Shown here: positions 26,163 through 33,040 of the stretch, in pieces
How positions within the stretch are numbered: the first letter of the stretch is position 1
Layout of the letters: each line of letters starts with the position of its first letter
Origin: Nitrospirae bacterium MYbin6
Lineage (GTDB): Bacteria; Nitrospirota; Thermodesulfovibrionia; Thermodesulfovibrionales; Magnetobacteriaceae
NCBI GenBank assembly: GCA_002753305.1
Contig: PEAC01000022.1
Coordinates: forward strand, 1 to 34,418
DNA length: 34,418 nt
Direction: 5' to 3'
The notes under the pieces: model-generated
The model's database searches: none
Told to the model about the DNA's origin: nothing
What the model saw: the letters and a program-made list of their open reading frames with translations, nothing else
Made by a program: the position numbers and the translations under genes

Positions 26163-28334
26163 TTACACCGCCATATCCACCGCTACGGCGTCATGTCTTT
26201 CAACAGTTTGTACCAGCCGTGGGATGTCCAGTATTAGTGCCACCGTGCCGTCTCCTAAGATGGTTGCCCCGGAGATTCCCTCTATTGCCTTAAATATCCT
26301 GCCCAGCGTCTTTATTACCGTCTGGTGTTCTCCTATGACGTAATCTACCACGAAGCCCACCTTCTTATCTTCTACTTCTGTTATAACTATCTGCTCCATC
26401 TCAGGCTCTTCGGCATCTATGTCGAAGTGTTCCCTCAGTCTTATATATGGTATCAGGGCGCCGCGGACGTTTGATACGTGCCGCCCGTGTGTCCTTTCTA
26501 TGTCCTGCTTTGTCAGCTCCACGCATTCCTCAACCACTGACAGGGGTATTACAAATATCTCTCCGGCTATTTTTACAAGCAGGCCGTCTATTATGGCCAG
26601 CGTTAATGGTAGCCTTAGCGTAATGGTCGTCCCCGTGCCTTTTTTACTTTTTATATCGACTACGCCGCGCAGGGCGTCTATGTTTTTCTTTACTACGTCC
26701 ATCCCCACGCCGCGTCCGGAGACGTTCGTAACGGTCTGGGCCGTTGAGAAGCCCGGCTCGAATATCAGCGCGAAGATCTCTTTCTCCGACAGCTCCGCGT
26801 CCGGCGATACGATGCCGTTGTCTATCGCCTTTTTTAGTATTCGTTCTTTGTCAAGCCCCGCGCCGTCGTCCTCTATCTTTATCAGTACGCTGGCCCCCGA
26901 ATGTCCGGCAGATAAATGCACCGTACCCATTTTGGGTTTTCCCGCCGACTCTCTTACGTCCGGCCTTTCTATCCCGTGGTCTATGCTATTTCTTATTATA
27001 TGCACCAACGGGTCATTGAGTTTCTCTATCACCGTTTTATCCAGTTCGGTCTCTGCCCCGTCTGTGGTCATCTGGATTTCTTTACCCAAATCTATGGAAA
27101 GGTCCCGCACCAATCTCTTGAACTTGCTGAAGGTCGTCCCTATGGGCAGCATTCTTATACTCATCGTGCCGTCTCTGAGTTCCCATGTGAGACGCTCGAC
27201 CTCTTCGGCTATTGAGGTAATCACCCCATCGTCACTCTCGGCCGCCGTCTGGCTCAATCTTGCCTGCACCGTTACCAGCTCTCCGACGAGGTCGACGAGT
27301 TTATCCAGCCGTTCAGACGGTACCCTTATGCTTGCCGTGGAGTCTGCCTTTTGCCGCTGCTCACGGATTTCCTTTATGTGCTGCTGCTCGGCAAGGGCCG
27401 ATTTTACGTGGCTCTCGTCCACAATACCGGCGTCAATCAGGATCTCTCCAACTTTTTTCTGCGCGCCTAATACCTTTTTTAACTCTGTTATTTTTACGTC
27501 GCCGCGGGCCATTAATATCTCACCAAGCCTCATATGTCCTTCGGCCTCGTCGTATTCCCCTTCCTCGTCAACTATCTCGATGTGTAAATCACACATGTCA
27601 TCTACGAAGATAAACACATCTTTTATCGCGTTCACACTCTGAGTAGTTGTTAATATGATGTCCCAATATGTGGCGCACGACTCGGGGTTGAATTCCTCAA
27701 GGCGCGCAATGCCGTCCGTTTGGGCTATTACGAGGCACTTTCCCATCTGGCGCAGCTCGTTAAGCAGCAATACCGGGTTCGTGCCGGTTATGAATAGTTC
27801 CGCATGAGGCTTGAGCCTTATCCTGTATGTTACGGAGAGATTCTTTTCTTTTGTGGCATGCTTAGGCGCTTCGCCAGTTTCGGCGGCAAAGGCCATTTCC
27901 TCTTCGACCTCGCGTTCTGCCTCGAATTGCTCCGATTCGCCCCTTGTCAATAACAGCAGGGCGTCTATAATTTCTTTTGAGGCCGCATGGTCTACGGTTG
28001 CCTTGCCCTCAGATGCCTCTATCATTGTGCGTATCTGGTCGCGCGCACGGAGCGTCAGGTTTGTCAGTTCCTTCGATACGGCAAGTTTTCCCATTCTGAC
28101 CAGATCAAAGGCCGTCTCCACCTCATGGGTGAATTCGGCTATGTCGTCAAATCCGAACATTGCCCCGGAGCCTTTCACCGTGTGCATGGCACGAAATACG
28201 CGCCCAATCAGGTCCTCGTCGGTTGGATGCTCTTCAAGCTCTAAGAGTGATGTCTCTAAGTCTGCCAGCAACTCTGCGGCCTCTTCTTTGAAGGCCTCGC
28301 GTCCGGCGTCTAATCCATCGTTTTCGTCATTCAT
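26163..28334 (-). CDS. cheA: Chemotaxis histidine kinase with embedded GspE-N-like repeats
   Basis: 723 aa. P1 Hpt with phosphorylation site His51 (AMHTVKGSG). There is a middle region (about 165-255) of P2-like or unassigned fold. A short segment at about 267-320 (RLGEILMARG... then KVGEILIDAG... SALAEQ) looks like the GspE/MshE N-terminal repeat. Next come dimerisation P3 (about 335-400) and the kinase domain with N-box HIIRNSIDHGIE (446-456), G1 IEDDGAGL (487-494) and G2 GRGVGMD (540-546). P5 CheW-like follows (about 575-720). All kinase motifs look functional. The ATG at 28334 overlaps the stop of the chimeric ORF left by the 92-bp duplication. Confidence 0.95.
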   Translation of the reverse strand: MNDENDGLDAGREAFKEEAAELLADLETSLLELEEHPTDEDLIGRVFRAMHTVKGSGAMFGFDDIAEFTHEVETAFDLVRMGKLAVSKELTNLTLRARDQIRTMIEASEGKATVDHAASKEIIDALLLLTRGESEQFEAEREVEEEMAFAAETGEAPKHATKEKNLSVTYRIRLKPHAELFITGTNPVLLLNELRQMGKCLVIAQTDGIARLEEFNPESCATYWDIILTTTQSVNAIKDVFIFVDDMCDLHIEIVDEEGEYDEAEGHMRLGEILMARGDVKITELKKVLGAQKKVGEILIDAGIVDESHVKSALAEQQHIKEIREQRQKADSTASIRVPSERLDKLVDLVGELVTVQARLSQTAAESDDGVITSIAEEVERLTWELRDGTMSIRMLPIGTTFSKFKRLVRDLSIDLGKEIQMTTDGAETELDKTVIEKLNDPLVHIIRNSIDHGIERPDVRESAGKPKMGTVHLSAGHSGASVLIKIEDDGAGLDKERILKKAIDNGIVSPDAELSEKEIFALIFEPGFSTAQTVTNVSGRGVGMDVVKKNIDALRGVVDIKSKKGTGTTITLRLPLTLAIIDGLLVKIAGEIFVIPLSVVEECVELTKQDIERTHGRHVSNVRGALIPYIRLREHFDIDAEEPEMEQIVITEVEDKKVGFVVDYVIGEHQTVIKTLGRIFKAIEGISGATILGDGTVALILDIPRLVQTVERHDAVAVDMAV

Positions 28335-28447
28335 CCGAGTACCTTCTTTATGACCGCCAGCAACTCTGCGGCCTCTTCTTTGAAGGCCTCGCGTCCGGCG
28401 TCTAATCCATCGTTTTCGTCATTCATCCGAGTACCTTCTTTATGACC
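28264..28447. repeat. Perfect 92-bp tandem duplication at the cheY-cheA junction
   Basis: 28264-28355 and 28356-28447 are identical base for base. A further 10 bp (GCCAGCAACT, 28448-28457) continue the pattern inside cheY. On the coding strand those 10 bases are AGTTGCTGGC, encoding Leu-Leu-Ala in both the cheY tail and the cheA head. The duplication therefore probably arose by slippage or recombination between 10-bp direct repeats 92 bp apart. Confidence 0.95.
28331..28426 (-). CDS. Chimeric 31-codon ORF (CheA head fused to CheY tail)
   Basis: Created by the 92-bp duplication. It begins with the first residues of CheA (MNDENDGLDAGREAF...), passes through AELLA, and then continues as the CheY C-terminus (VIKKVLG) to a stop. 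Its ATG overlaps the cheY stop and its stop overlaps the cheA ATG, both as ATGA. Translation could thus be handed from cheY through this ORF to cheA. Whether the peptide is made or stable is unknown, and an assembly error cannot be excluded. Confidence 0.45.
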   Translation of the reverse strand: MNDENDGLDAGREAFKEEAAELLAVIKKVLG

Positions 28448-28788
28448 GCCAGCAACTGATCCGGTTTAAATGGTTTCACTATCCACCCGGTTGCACCGGC
28501 AGATTTGCCTTCCTGCTTTTTCGTGTCCTGTGATTCGGTCGTCAGCATCACTATTGGTATGAATTTATAGGCCGGCAGCGCGCGTACCTCCTTTATCAGG
28601 CCTATCCCGTCGAGGTTAGGCATGTTTAAGTCCGTTATCATCATATGTATCTGTGCCGTGGGCAGTTTTGCAAGGGCGTCTTTGCCGTCAACGGCCTCAA
28701 CTACTGTATATCCCGCCCCCTTTAGTGTGAAGGCGACCATTTGCCTCACGCTGGCCGAATCATCCACTGTCATTATTACCTTACTCAT
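28423..28788 (-). CDS. cheY: Chemotaxis response regulator
   Basis: 121 aa single receiver domain. Acidic pocket Asp9-Asp10, phosphoacceptor Asp53 (MITDLNMPNLDG), Thr83/Thr84 and Lys105 (IVKPF) are all present. It carries the CheA signal to the flagellar switch or another output. The start overlaps the STAS gene by 8 nt. Its 3' end is one source of the tandem duplication. No separate phosphatase gene (cheZ, cheC, cheX) is in the operon. Confidence 0.94.
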   Translation of the reverse strand: MSKVIMTVDDSASVRQMVAFTLKGAGYTVVEAVDGKDALAKLPTAQIHMMITDLNMPNLDGIGLIKEVRALPAYKFIPIVMLTTESQDTKKQEGKSAGATGWIVKPFKPDQLLAVIKKVLG

Positions 28789-29095
28789 TGGCAGCCCCCA
28801 CTTTAGGGAATTTAAAATAATGCCCGAATCCGGAGGCCTCTATCAACTTCAACAACTCCTCCGGCGGATTTACCATCGACAACTCCTTTTTTGATATATC
28901 TGCCGAGTGCCTTGCCGCAATGTATATCTGAAGAAAGGACAGGTCGATGCCCTCGACTTTTTTCATGTCTATTGTAACATTTTTCGAGCTTTTTAGCGCG
29001 TTTAACACCGCGTCTTTTACCTCTGCGGCATTTACCAGCGTAACATCGCCGGAAATCTTCAGTTCCCCGGTCTTGCTTAACTGAAAATCAGCCAT
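28781..29095 (-). CDS. STAS-domain protein (anti-sigma-antagonist-like)
   Basis: 104 aa, one STAS domain. The segment GIDLSFLQI holds the position of the regulatory Ser in SpoIIAA-type proteins (Ser within DLS). STAS proteins next to cheY and cheA occur in several chemosensory clusters, but their role there is poorly defined. No partner kinase or PP2C phosphatase lies nearby. The ribosome site AAGGAGGGAGG is strong. It sits between the soluble MCP-like gene and cheY. Confidence 0.88.
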   Translation of the reverse strand: MADFQLSKTGELKISGDVTLVNAAEVKDAVLNALKSSKNVTIDMKKVEGIDLSFLQIYIAARHSADISKKELSMVNPPEELLKLIEASGFGHYFKFPKVGAANE

Positions 29096-29116
29096 CTATC
29101 CTCCCTCCTTTTAATA

Positions 29117-31000
29117 TCAAAACAACTCAACATTGTCTCCCATCCCGTCGTCGCCTTTCTTTGCCAGGGCCAGAGAATCACAGCTATCGTCCCACAACGC
29201 GGCTTCGCCCTCCGCCGCCGTAGTCCCTTCGTGGATTTCCCTCTCGGACTGCATCGTGTATCTATCAAGCATTTCCTTCAGATCCGGCGCGAAGCTTACG
29301 TCGTCGTGTATATGCCCGGGGATGGTAGCCATCACCTCGCCAAGTATCCTCTCAAGCTCGTTTATTACCTCGGTAACGGTACTCTGGATTATGTTGCTGA
29401 AATTTATCTGCTTTATGACTGTTTCTATGTCTGTCTTCAACCGTGCCGCGCTTGAGGAGATTGTGTTCATCGACGCGATGACCTGCTTGTCCTGCTCCAT
29501 GAGCGCCCCGATGGCCTGATGCGTTTGGTCGGCAACTGATTTGGATGTCTCCAAACGAGATGTCAGCTCATCCGACAGATATGTCTTAATCTTAGATGAC
29601 CTATTAAGTATTGAATTTATCAGGCGCGCGCAGTCGGCTATCTTTACGTTCGCTGTTTCCGACAGTTTGCTTATTTCACTTGCGAGTACCCCAAGGCCCC
29701 TTCCGGCGGCGCCCGTGCGCGAGGCCTTTGTTATGGCGTTCATGGCCAGGAGATTCATGTTGTCGCTTATCGACTCGACATTGGCCACCTGCCCTGTCAT
29801 GCTCTGGAGGTTTGTGCTGGTCAGTTTAATAGAATCAAGCAGGCTTATTGTCATATCATTAACGGCAGCCAAGACCTTTACGAGCGCGTCTAATGCGGTG
29901 CCTACGAGGGTTATCTTGTTATTGCCGGATTCCTCTTCTTCGGTTATCGTTACGGCGTCCTCGGCCTGTGCCTCGGACAGCTCAGACACCTTTGCCAGCG
30001 AGCCGGAGATAGTGACAGCGGCCTTTTGCGTCTCGTTAAGGACGAAGTTAAGCTGGTTTATCTGAATCTTTATCGCCTCCGTTACCCATCTTATCAGGAC
30101 GAATCTGCCGTTGTCGTCTTCGGAGTCAAACATCGCGATTCTTGCTACTATGTCGTGAAAGGCCTCAGAGACATGCTCTATTTGCTGGCGCGTTATGTCG
30201 TGGAACTGTATTGAGGCGACTACCTCGCCGACCTCCGGCGATATGGAATAGGCCCTGCTGCTTATCCTCTCACAGAGCCACCTGGCCTGTGTGGACATCT
30301 TATCCAACTCACCAAGGATTATATGAACGCGGTTCTTGACGGCATCAAGTTCCCTGTCGGCGGTCTTGATAAACGGCTCAAGCGATTCATTGACATCTGC
30401 CACGGACGTGTTTGCCGTCTTGACGGATGTGATTATCTCATCTGTACCCTTTAATATCTGCTTAGCAAGCGTATCCACCAGATCAGTCATGATATTGAAC
30501 TCTGCATTGCCTACACGCGCCGTCTCGATACGTATCAGCGTACCTATAATCGATATGGTCTTTGAGAGTTTCCTGAAAAATTCCTCCATGTCTATGACCT
30601 TATTCAGGTCTTCTATTATTAGATTTATTTCTTTGGAGCCCTCGATAATAAGTTTAGACGAAGAGTCTATTTCACCATAGACCTTCTCGAACAGTTCTTT
30701 GAGGGAATGAACGTTAAAGCCGCTGCCACTTTCAATAGCGGTAACAAGGTCGGCGGCCATCGAGGAGTTTTCTATGCACGCGAAGGAAAAATTCTGCAAA
30801 TTAGCCCCAAGCTCCAGAAACTCCGTCTCCGTTGCCTTAGATATGCCGATAAGCTCATCTGCCATGTGTAGGAGCGCCTTCCCCCACGACTCGTCAACGG
30901 CAATATGAATTGCGCTGTCTGACGATACTGCAATATCTTCCGCGCTACTGACTTCCGGCTGGTGGCTAATCTGTGTTTTTTGTAGCCATTGGAGTTTCAT
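29117..31000 (-). CDS. Soluble MCP-like coiled-coil protein with CheZ-like DxxxQ motif
   Basis: 627 aa, no membrane helix, almost entirely helical. Near residues 412-442 it has a recognisable receptor hairpin tip (NMNLLAMNAITKASRTG, then AAGRGLGVLASEIS). The usual Glu of EAARAGE is Lys and the second Glu is Ala. Residues 264-275 read IQFHDITRQQIE, matching the CheZ active-site helix pattern (QDFQDLTGQ), with Asp268 and Gln272 as DxxxQ. A degenerate second copy, INFSNIIQS, is near 532-541. The tail is acidic and ends DNVELF, recalling the acidic linker and C-terminal CheY-binding peptide of CheZ. It stands two genes upstream of cheY. Candidate CheY-P phosphatase or cytoplasmic signal integrator; annotation pipelines would probably call it only a methyl-accepting protein. 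Confidence 0.75.
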   Translation of the reverse strand: MKLQWLQKTQISHQPEVSSAEDIAVSSDSAIHIAVDESWGKALLHMADELIGISKATETEFLELGANLQNFSFACIENSSMAADLVTAIESGSGFNVHSLKELFEKVYGEIDSSSKLIIEGSKEINLIIEDLNKVIDMEEFFRKLSKTISIIGTLIRIETARVGNAEFNIMTDLVDTLAKQILKGTDEIITSVKTANTSVADVNESLEPFIKTADRELDAVKNRVHIILGELDKMSTQARWLCERISSRAYSISPEVGEVVASIQFHDITRQQIEHVSEAFHDIVARIAMFDSEDDNGRFVLIRWVTEAIKIQINQLNFVLNETQKAAVTISGSLAKVSELSEAQAEDAVTITEEEESGNNKITLVGTALDALVKVLAAVNDMTISLLDSIKLTSTNLQSMTGQVANVESISDNMNLLAMNAITKASRTGAAGRGLGVLASEISKLSETANVKIADCARLINSILNRSSKIKTYLSDELTSRLETSKSVADQTHQAIGALMEQDKQVIASMNTISSSAARLKTDIETVIKQINFSNIIQSTVTEVINELERILGEVMATIPGHIHDDVSFAPDLKEMLDRYTMQSEREIHEGTTAAEGEAALWDDSCDSLALAKKGDDGMGDNVELF

Positions 31001-31012
31001 TATGCCGTTAAG

Positions 31013-31426
31013 TTAGATCTCGCCCTTTTTTACCTTCTGATAAAACTCGCACTCCTTGCAGCTTTTAATCTTTTGCGCGATTTCGCACTCCGGCTCAGTC
31101 CCGCTTAGTGTACCGGCAACCAGCCAGCAGCGTCTGCCAGCGGACTTTGTGAATGCCGAGCATTGCCCTGATCTATGTAAGCCCACTTTATCCAATCCGC
31201 ATTTAAAGAACTCCCAGCACTTCGTCCGCTCTGCTTTGGTCTGCTCGAACCCCTCGAAGGCCTTCGCGAAGGCCTCAAAGGCCATCGTTGCCGGACATGG
31301 CGGCTTTTTCTTCGGTACAGGCTTCGGGGCCTGCCCGGGCATCGGATTAGGTATCTTTTTATCAGTCATCTCTCTATCGTTGATTAAACCTAACAGGCCT
31401 TTGATAACCGGTCTCAGTCTAATCAC
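31013..31426 (-). CDS. Two-CW type Cys-rich protein
   Basis: 137 aa from GTG 31426; ATG 31369 (start MTDKKIPNPMPG) is an alternative giving 118 aa. Neither start has a good ribosome site. The N-terminal part is Pro/Lys-rich (PGQAPKPVPKKKPPCP), then a helix. The Cys-rich domain has CWEFFKCG, GQCSAF, GRRCWLVAGT, ECEIAQ and CKECEFY: about eight Cys with two Cys-Trp pairs, the pattern of the two-CW domain of delta-proteobacteria and relatives. It may bind a metal or cofactor. As the first gene of the chemosensory operon it could be a redox or metal input, which is inference. Confidence 0.8.
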   Translation of the reverse strand: MIRLRPVIKGLLGLINDREMTDKKIPNPMPGQAPKPVPKKKPPCPATMAFEAFAKAFEGFEQTKAERTKCWEFFKCGLDKVGLHRSGQCSAFTKSAGRRCWLVAGTLSGTEPECEIAQKIKSCKECEFYQKVKKGEI

Positions 31427-31441
31427 TTCTCATAGCACAAG

Positions 31442-31469
31442 TGTATATTTATTATAATTATTTTGTCAA
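31442..31469 (-). promoter_or_regulatory. Candidate promoter of the chemosensory operon
   Basis: Minus strand: -35 TTGACA (31469-31464, 6 of 6), 16-bp spacer, -10 TATACA (31447-31442, 4 of 6). The predicted start near 31435 is about 9 nt before GTG 31426. No flagellar sigma-28 type promoter was noticed. Confidence 0.45.
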
Positions 31470-31567
31470 GGTGGCATTGTCAATAAATCCTTATACACAC
31501 TGAAATAATGTATAACAGGCCGGCTTGGTACTTTTTTAGGAGCATTGGAGCAGGCATGTAATTTTTC

Positions 31568-31598
31568 TTGCAAATATTATGGCTTAAACCATTATAAT
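31568..31598 (+). promoter_or_regulatory. Leaderless-type promoter of the PHP-domain gene
   Basis: -35 TTGCAA (31568-31573, 4 of 6), 19-bp spacer, consensus -10 TATAAT (31593-31598). Six bases later is ATG 31605, which opens a six-codon frame (MSTWRL); the gene's own ATG is at 31613. The predicted leader is therefore zero to eight bases. Confidence 0.55.
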
Positions 31599-31612
31599 AG
31601 TACCATGAGTAC

Positions 31613-32290
31613 ATGGAGGTTATAGAATACCGCAGCGTGATAGACCTGCATACGCATACATTTTTCAGCGACGGTGAGCTGGTCCCATCGGAGCTTGTCC
31701 AGAGGGCATATGCTGCCGGCTATACGGCCATCGCGTTGACCGACCACACGGATAGCTCAAATATTGAGTTTATAGTTCCAGCCATGGTGAAGGTTACCGA
31801 TGACCTCAACCGCCACTGTAATATTAAGGCCATCCCTGGTGTTGAGCTGACCCATGTGCCGCCGGATATGATAGGCACACTCACGAGCCTTGCCAGGAGG
31901 CTTGGCGCGAGATTAGTCATAGTTCATGGTGAGACCATTGCCGAGCCGGTCAGAGAGGGCACTAACATGGCCGCCATAAGGGCAGGAGTCGATATCCTCG
32001 CCCATCCCGGCCTTATCTCTGACGAGGCAGTCTGTCTGGCCAGAGACCTGGGTGTTACGCTTGAGATAACCGCCCGCAAGGGGCACAGCTTAACTAACGG
32101 CCATGTTGCCCGTAAGGCCCTGGAGTTTGGCGTGCCGCTTGTTATTAACTCGGACACTCATTCACCCGGTGATCTGATCCACAAGGACTTTGCCGTCAGC
32201 GTCCTGCTAGGCGCTGGGATTCCCTCTGGCAAGGTCGGCGATATCTTTAAACAATCTGAGCTTATCGTATCTAAAGTATTTAGTAAATAA
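31613..32290 (+). CDS. PHP-domain metal-dependent phosphoesterase
   Basis: 225 aa PHP (polymerase and histidinol phosphatase) domain. Metal-ligand motifs in order: DLHTHTFFSDG, ALTDHTD, GVELTH, IVHGE, DILAHPG and NSDTHSPGD. Likely a phosphoesterase or nucleotidase; the substrate is not determined. Histidinol phosphatase is possible but there are no his genes nearby. The start is ATG 31613; there is no Shine-Dalgarno. It is followed 23 bp later by a TPR protein gene. Confidence 0.88.
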   Translation: MEVIEYRSVIDLHTHTFFSDGELVPSELVQRAYAAGYTAIALTDHTDSSNIEFIVPAMVKVTDDLNRHCNIKAIPGVELTHVPPDMIGTLTSLARRLGARLVIVHGETIAEPVREGTNMAAIRAGVDILAHPGLISDEAVCLARDLGVTLEITARKGHSLTNGHVARKALEFGVPLVINSDTHSPGDLIHKDFAVSVLLGAGIPSGKVGDIFKQSELIVSKVFSK

Positions 32291-32313
32291 TAATTTAACC
32301 GGAGAATACAAAT

Positions 32314-33009
32314 ATGCCTAAAGCCATCAAGGTAAGACACTCTAAACGAGCAGCCTCTGAAGACGAACTGAAATCCTCTTATGACCACCTTAAACACTAT
32401 ATGGAGAAAAACAAACAGCGTTCACAGCTTATCCTGGGCGCCGTTATTGGCTGTGTGGTTATTGTTGCGTGTATTTTTGCTTATCGAATGTACGCATATA
32501 ATCAGGTCTCGACATATAACTATCGCGCCTATAATGCCTTCTACGGGCAGACCGCTAAGGCGGACACGGAAAAACGGCTGAAGGCGTCTCTTTCTGACTT
32601 CCAACGCTCCTATAACGAGGAGAAATCCCCGGTCGCGCTGCTCTATATAGCGGCTGCCTTTATTGAGCTTGGCAATATCGACCAAGGGGAGAAGACCCTT
32701 ATCCAGTTTAATAACACCTACGCGGCAAACGATGACCTGCTGCCCATATCATACTATAAGCTGTTTGAGCTATACAAAGGCAAAGGCGCGCTTGACAAGG
32801 CTGCCGAGACCATTGAAAAACTCTACGCCCTGAGGTCCCCAATATTTAAAGACCTGGCACTTTTTGAATGGGCGGCGCTTCTTTCCGTCCAGGACAAGGC
32901 AGAAGAGGCAAAGGCCAAATTCGACGAGTTGCAAAAGAAATTTCCACAGTCGCCGTTTGCTATGGCCCTGCCCCAGGCCCCCCCGGGCCAGGATAATGCC
33001 ACAAAATAA
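32314..33009 (+). CDS. Membrane-anchored TPR protein (YfgM-like)
   Basis: 231 aa. A basic cytoplasmic N-terminus (about 1-36), one membrane helix (LILGAVIGCVVIVACIFAY, about 39-57), then a periplasmic helical domain built of TPR-like pairs (AAFIELGNIDQGEKTLIQF, ELYKGKGALDKAAETIEKL). It resembles the YfgM/TPR_21 family of ancillary translocon or envelope-chaperone proteins. The ribosome site GGAG is 9 bases before ATG. Probably an operon with the PHP gene. Confidence 0.85.
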   Translation: MPKAIKVRHSKRAASEDELKSSYDHLKHYMEKNKQRSQLILGAVIGCVVIVACIFAYRMYAYNQVSTYNYRAYNAFYGQTAKADTEKRLKASLSDFQRSYNEEKSPVALLYIAAAFIELGNIDQGEKTLIQFNNTYAANDDLLPISYYKLFELYKGKGALDKAAETIEKLYALRSPIFKDLALFEWAALLSVQDKAEEAKAKFDELQKKFPQSPFAMALPQAPPGQDNATK

Positions 33010-33040
33010 TGCCATAATATAATACCAATAACGTCGCGGC

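Noticed and set aside
26419..27642. 407-codon plus-strand open frame opposite cheA
   Set aside because: Antisense shadow; Ser/Pro-rich with no domain, whereas cheA on the minus strand has complete kinase motifs.
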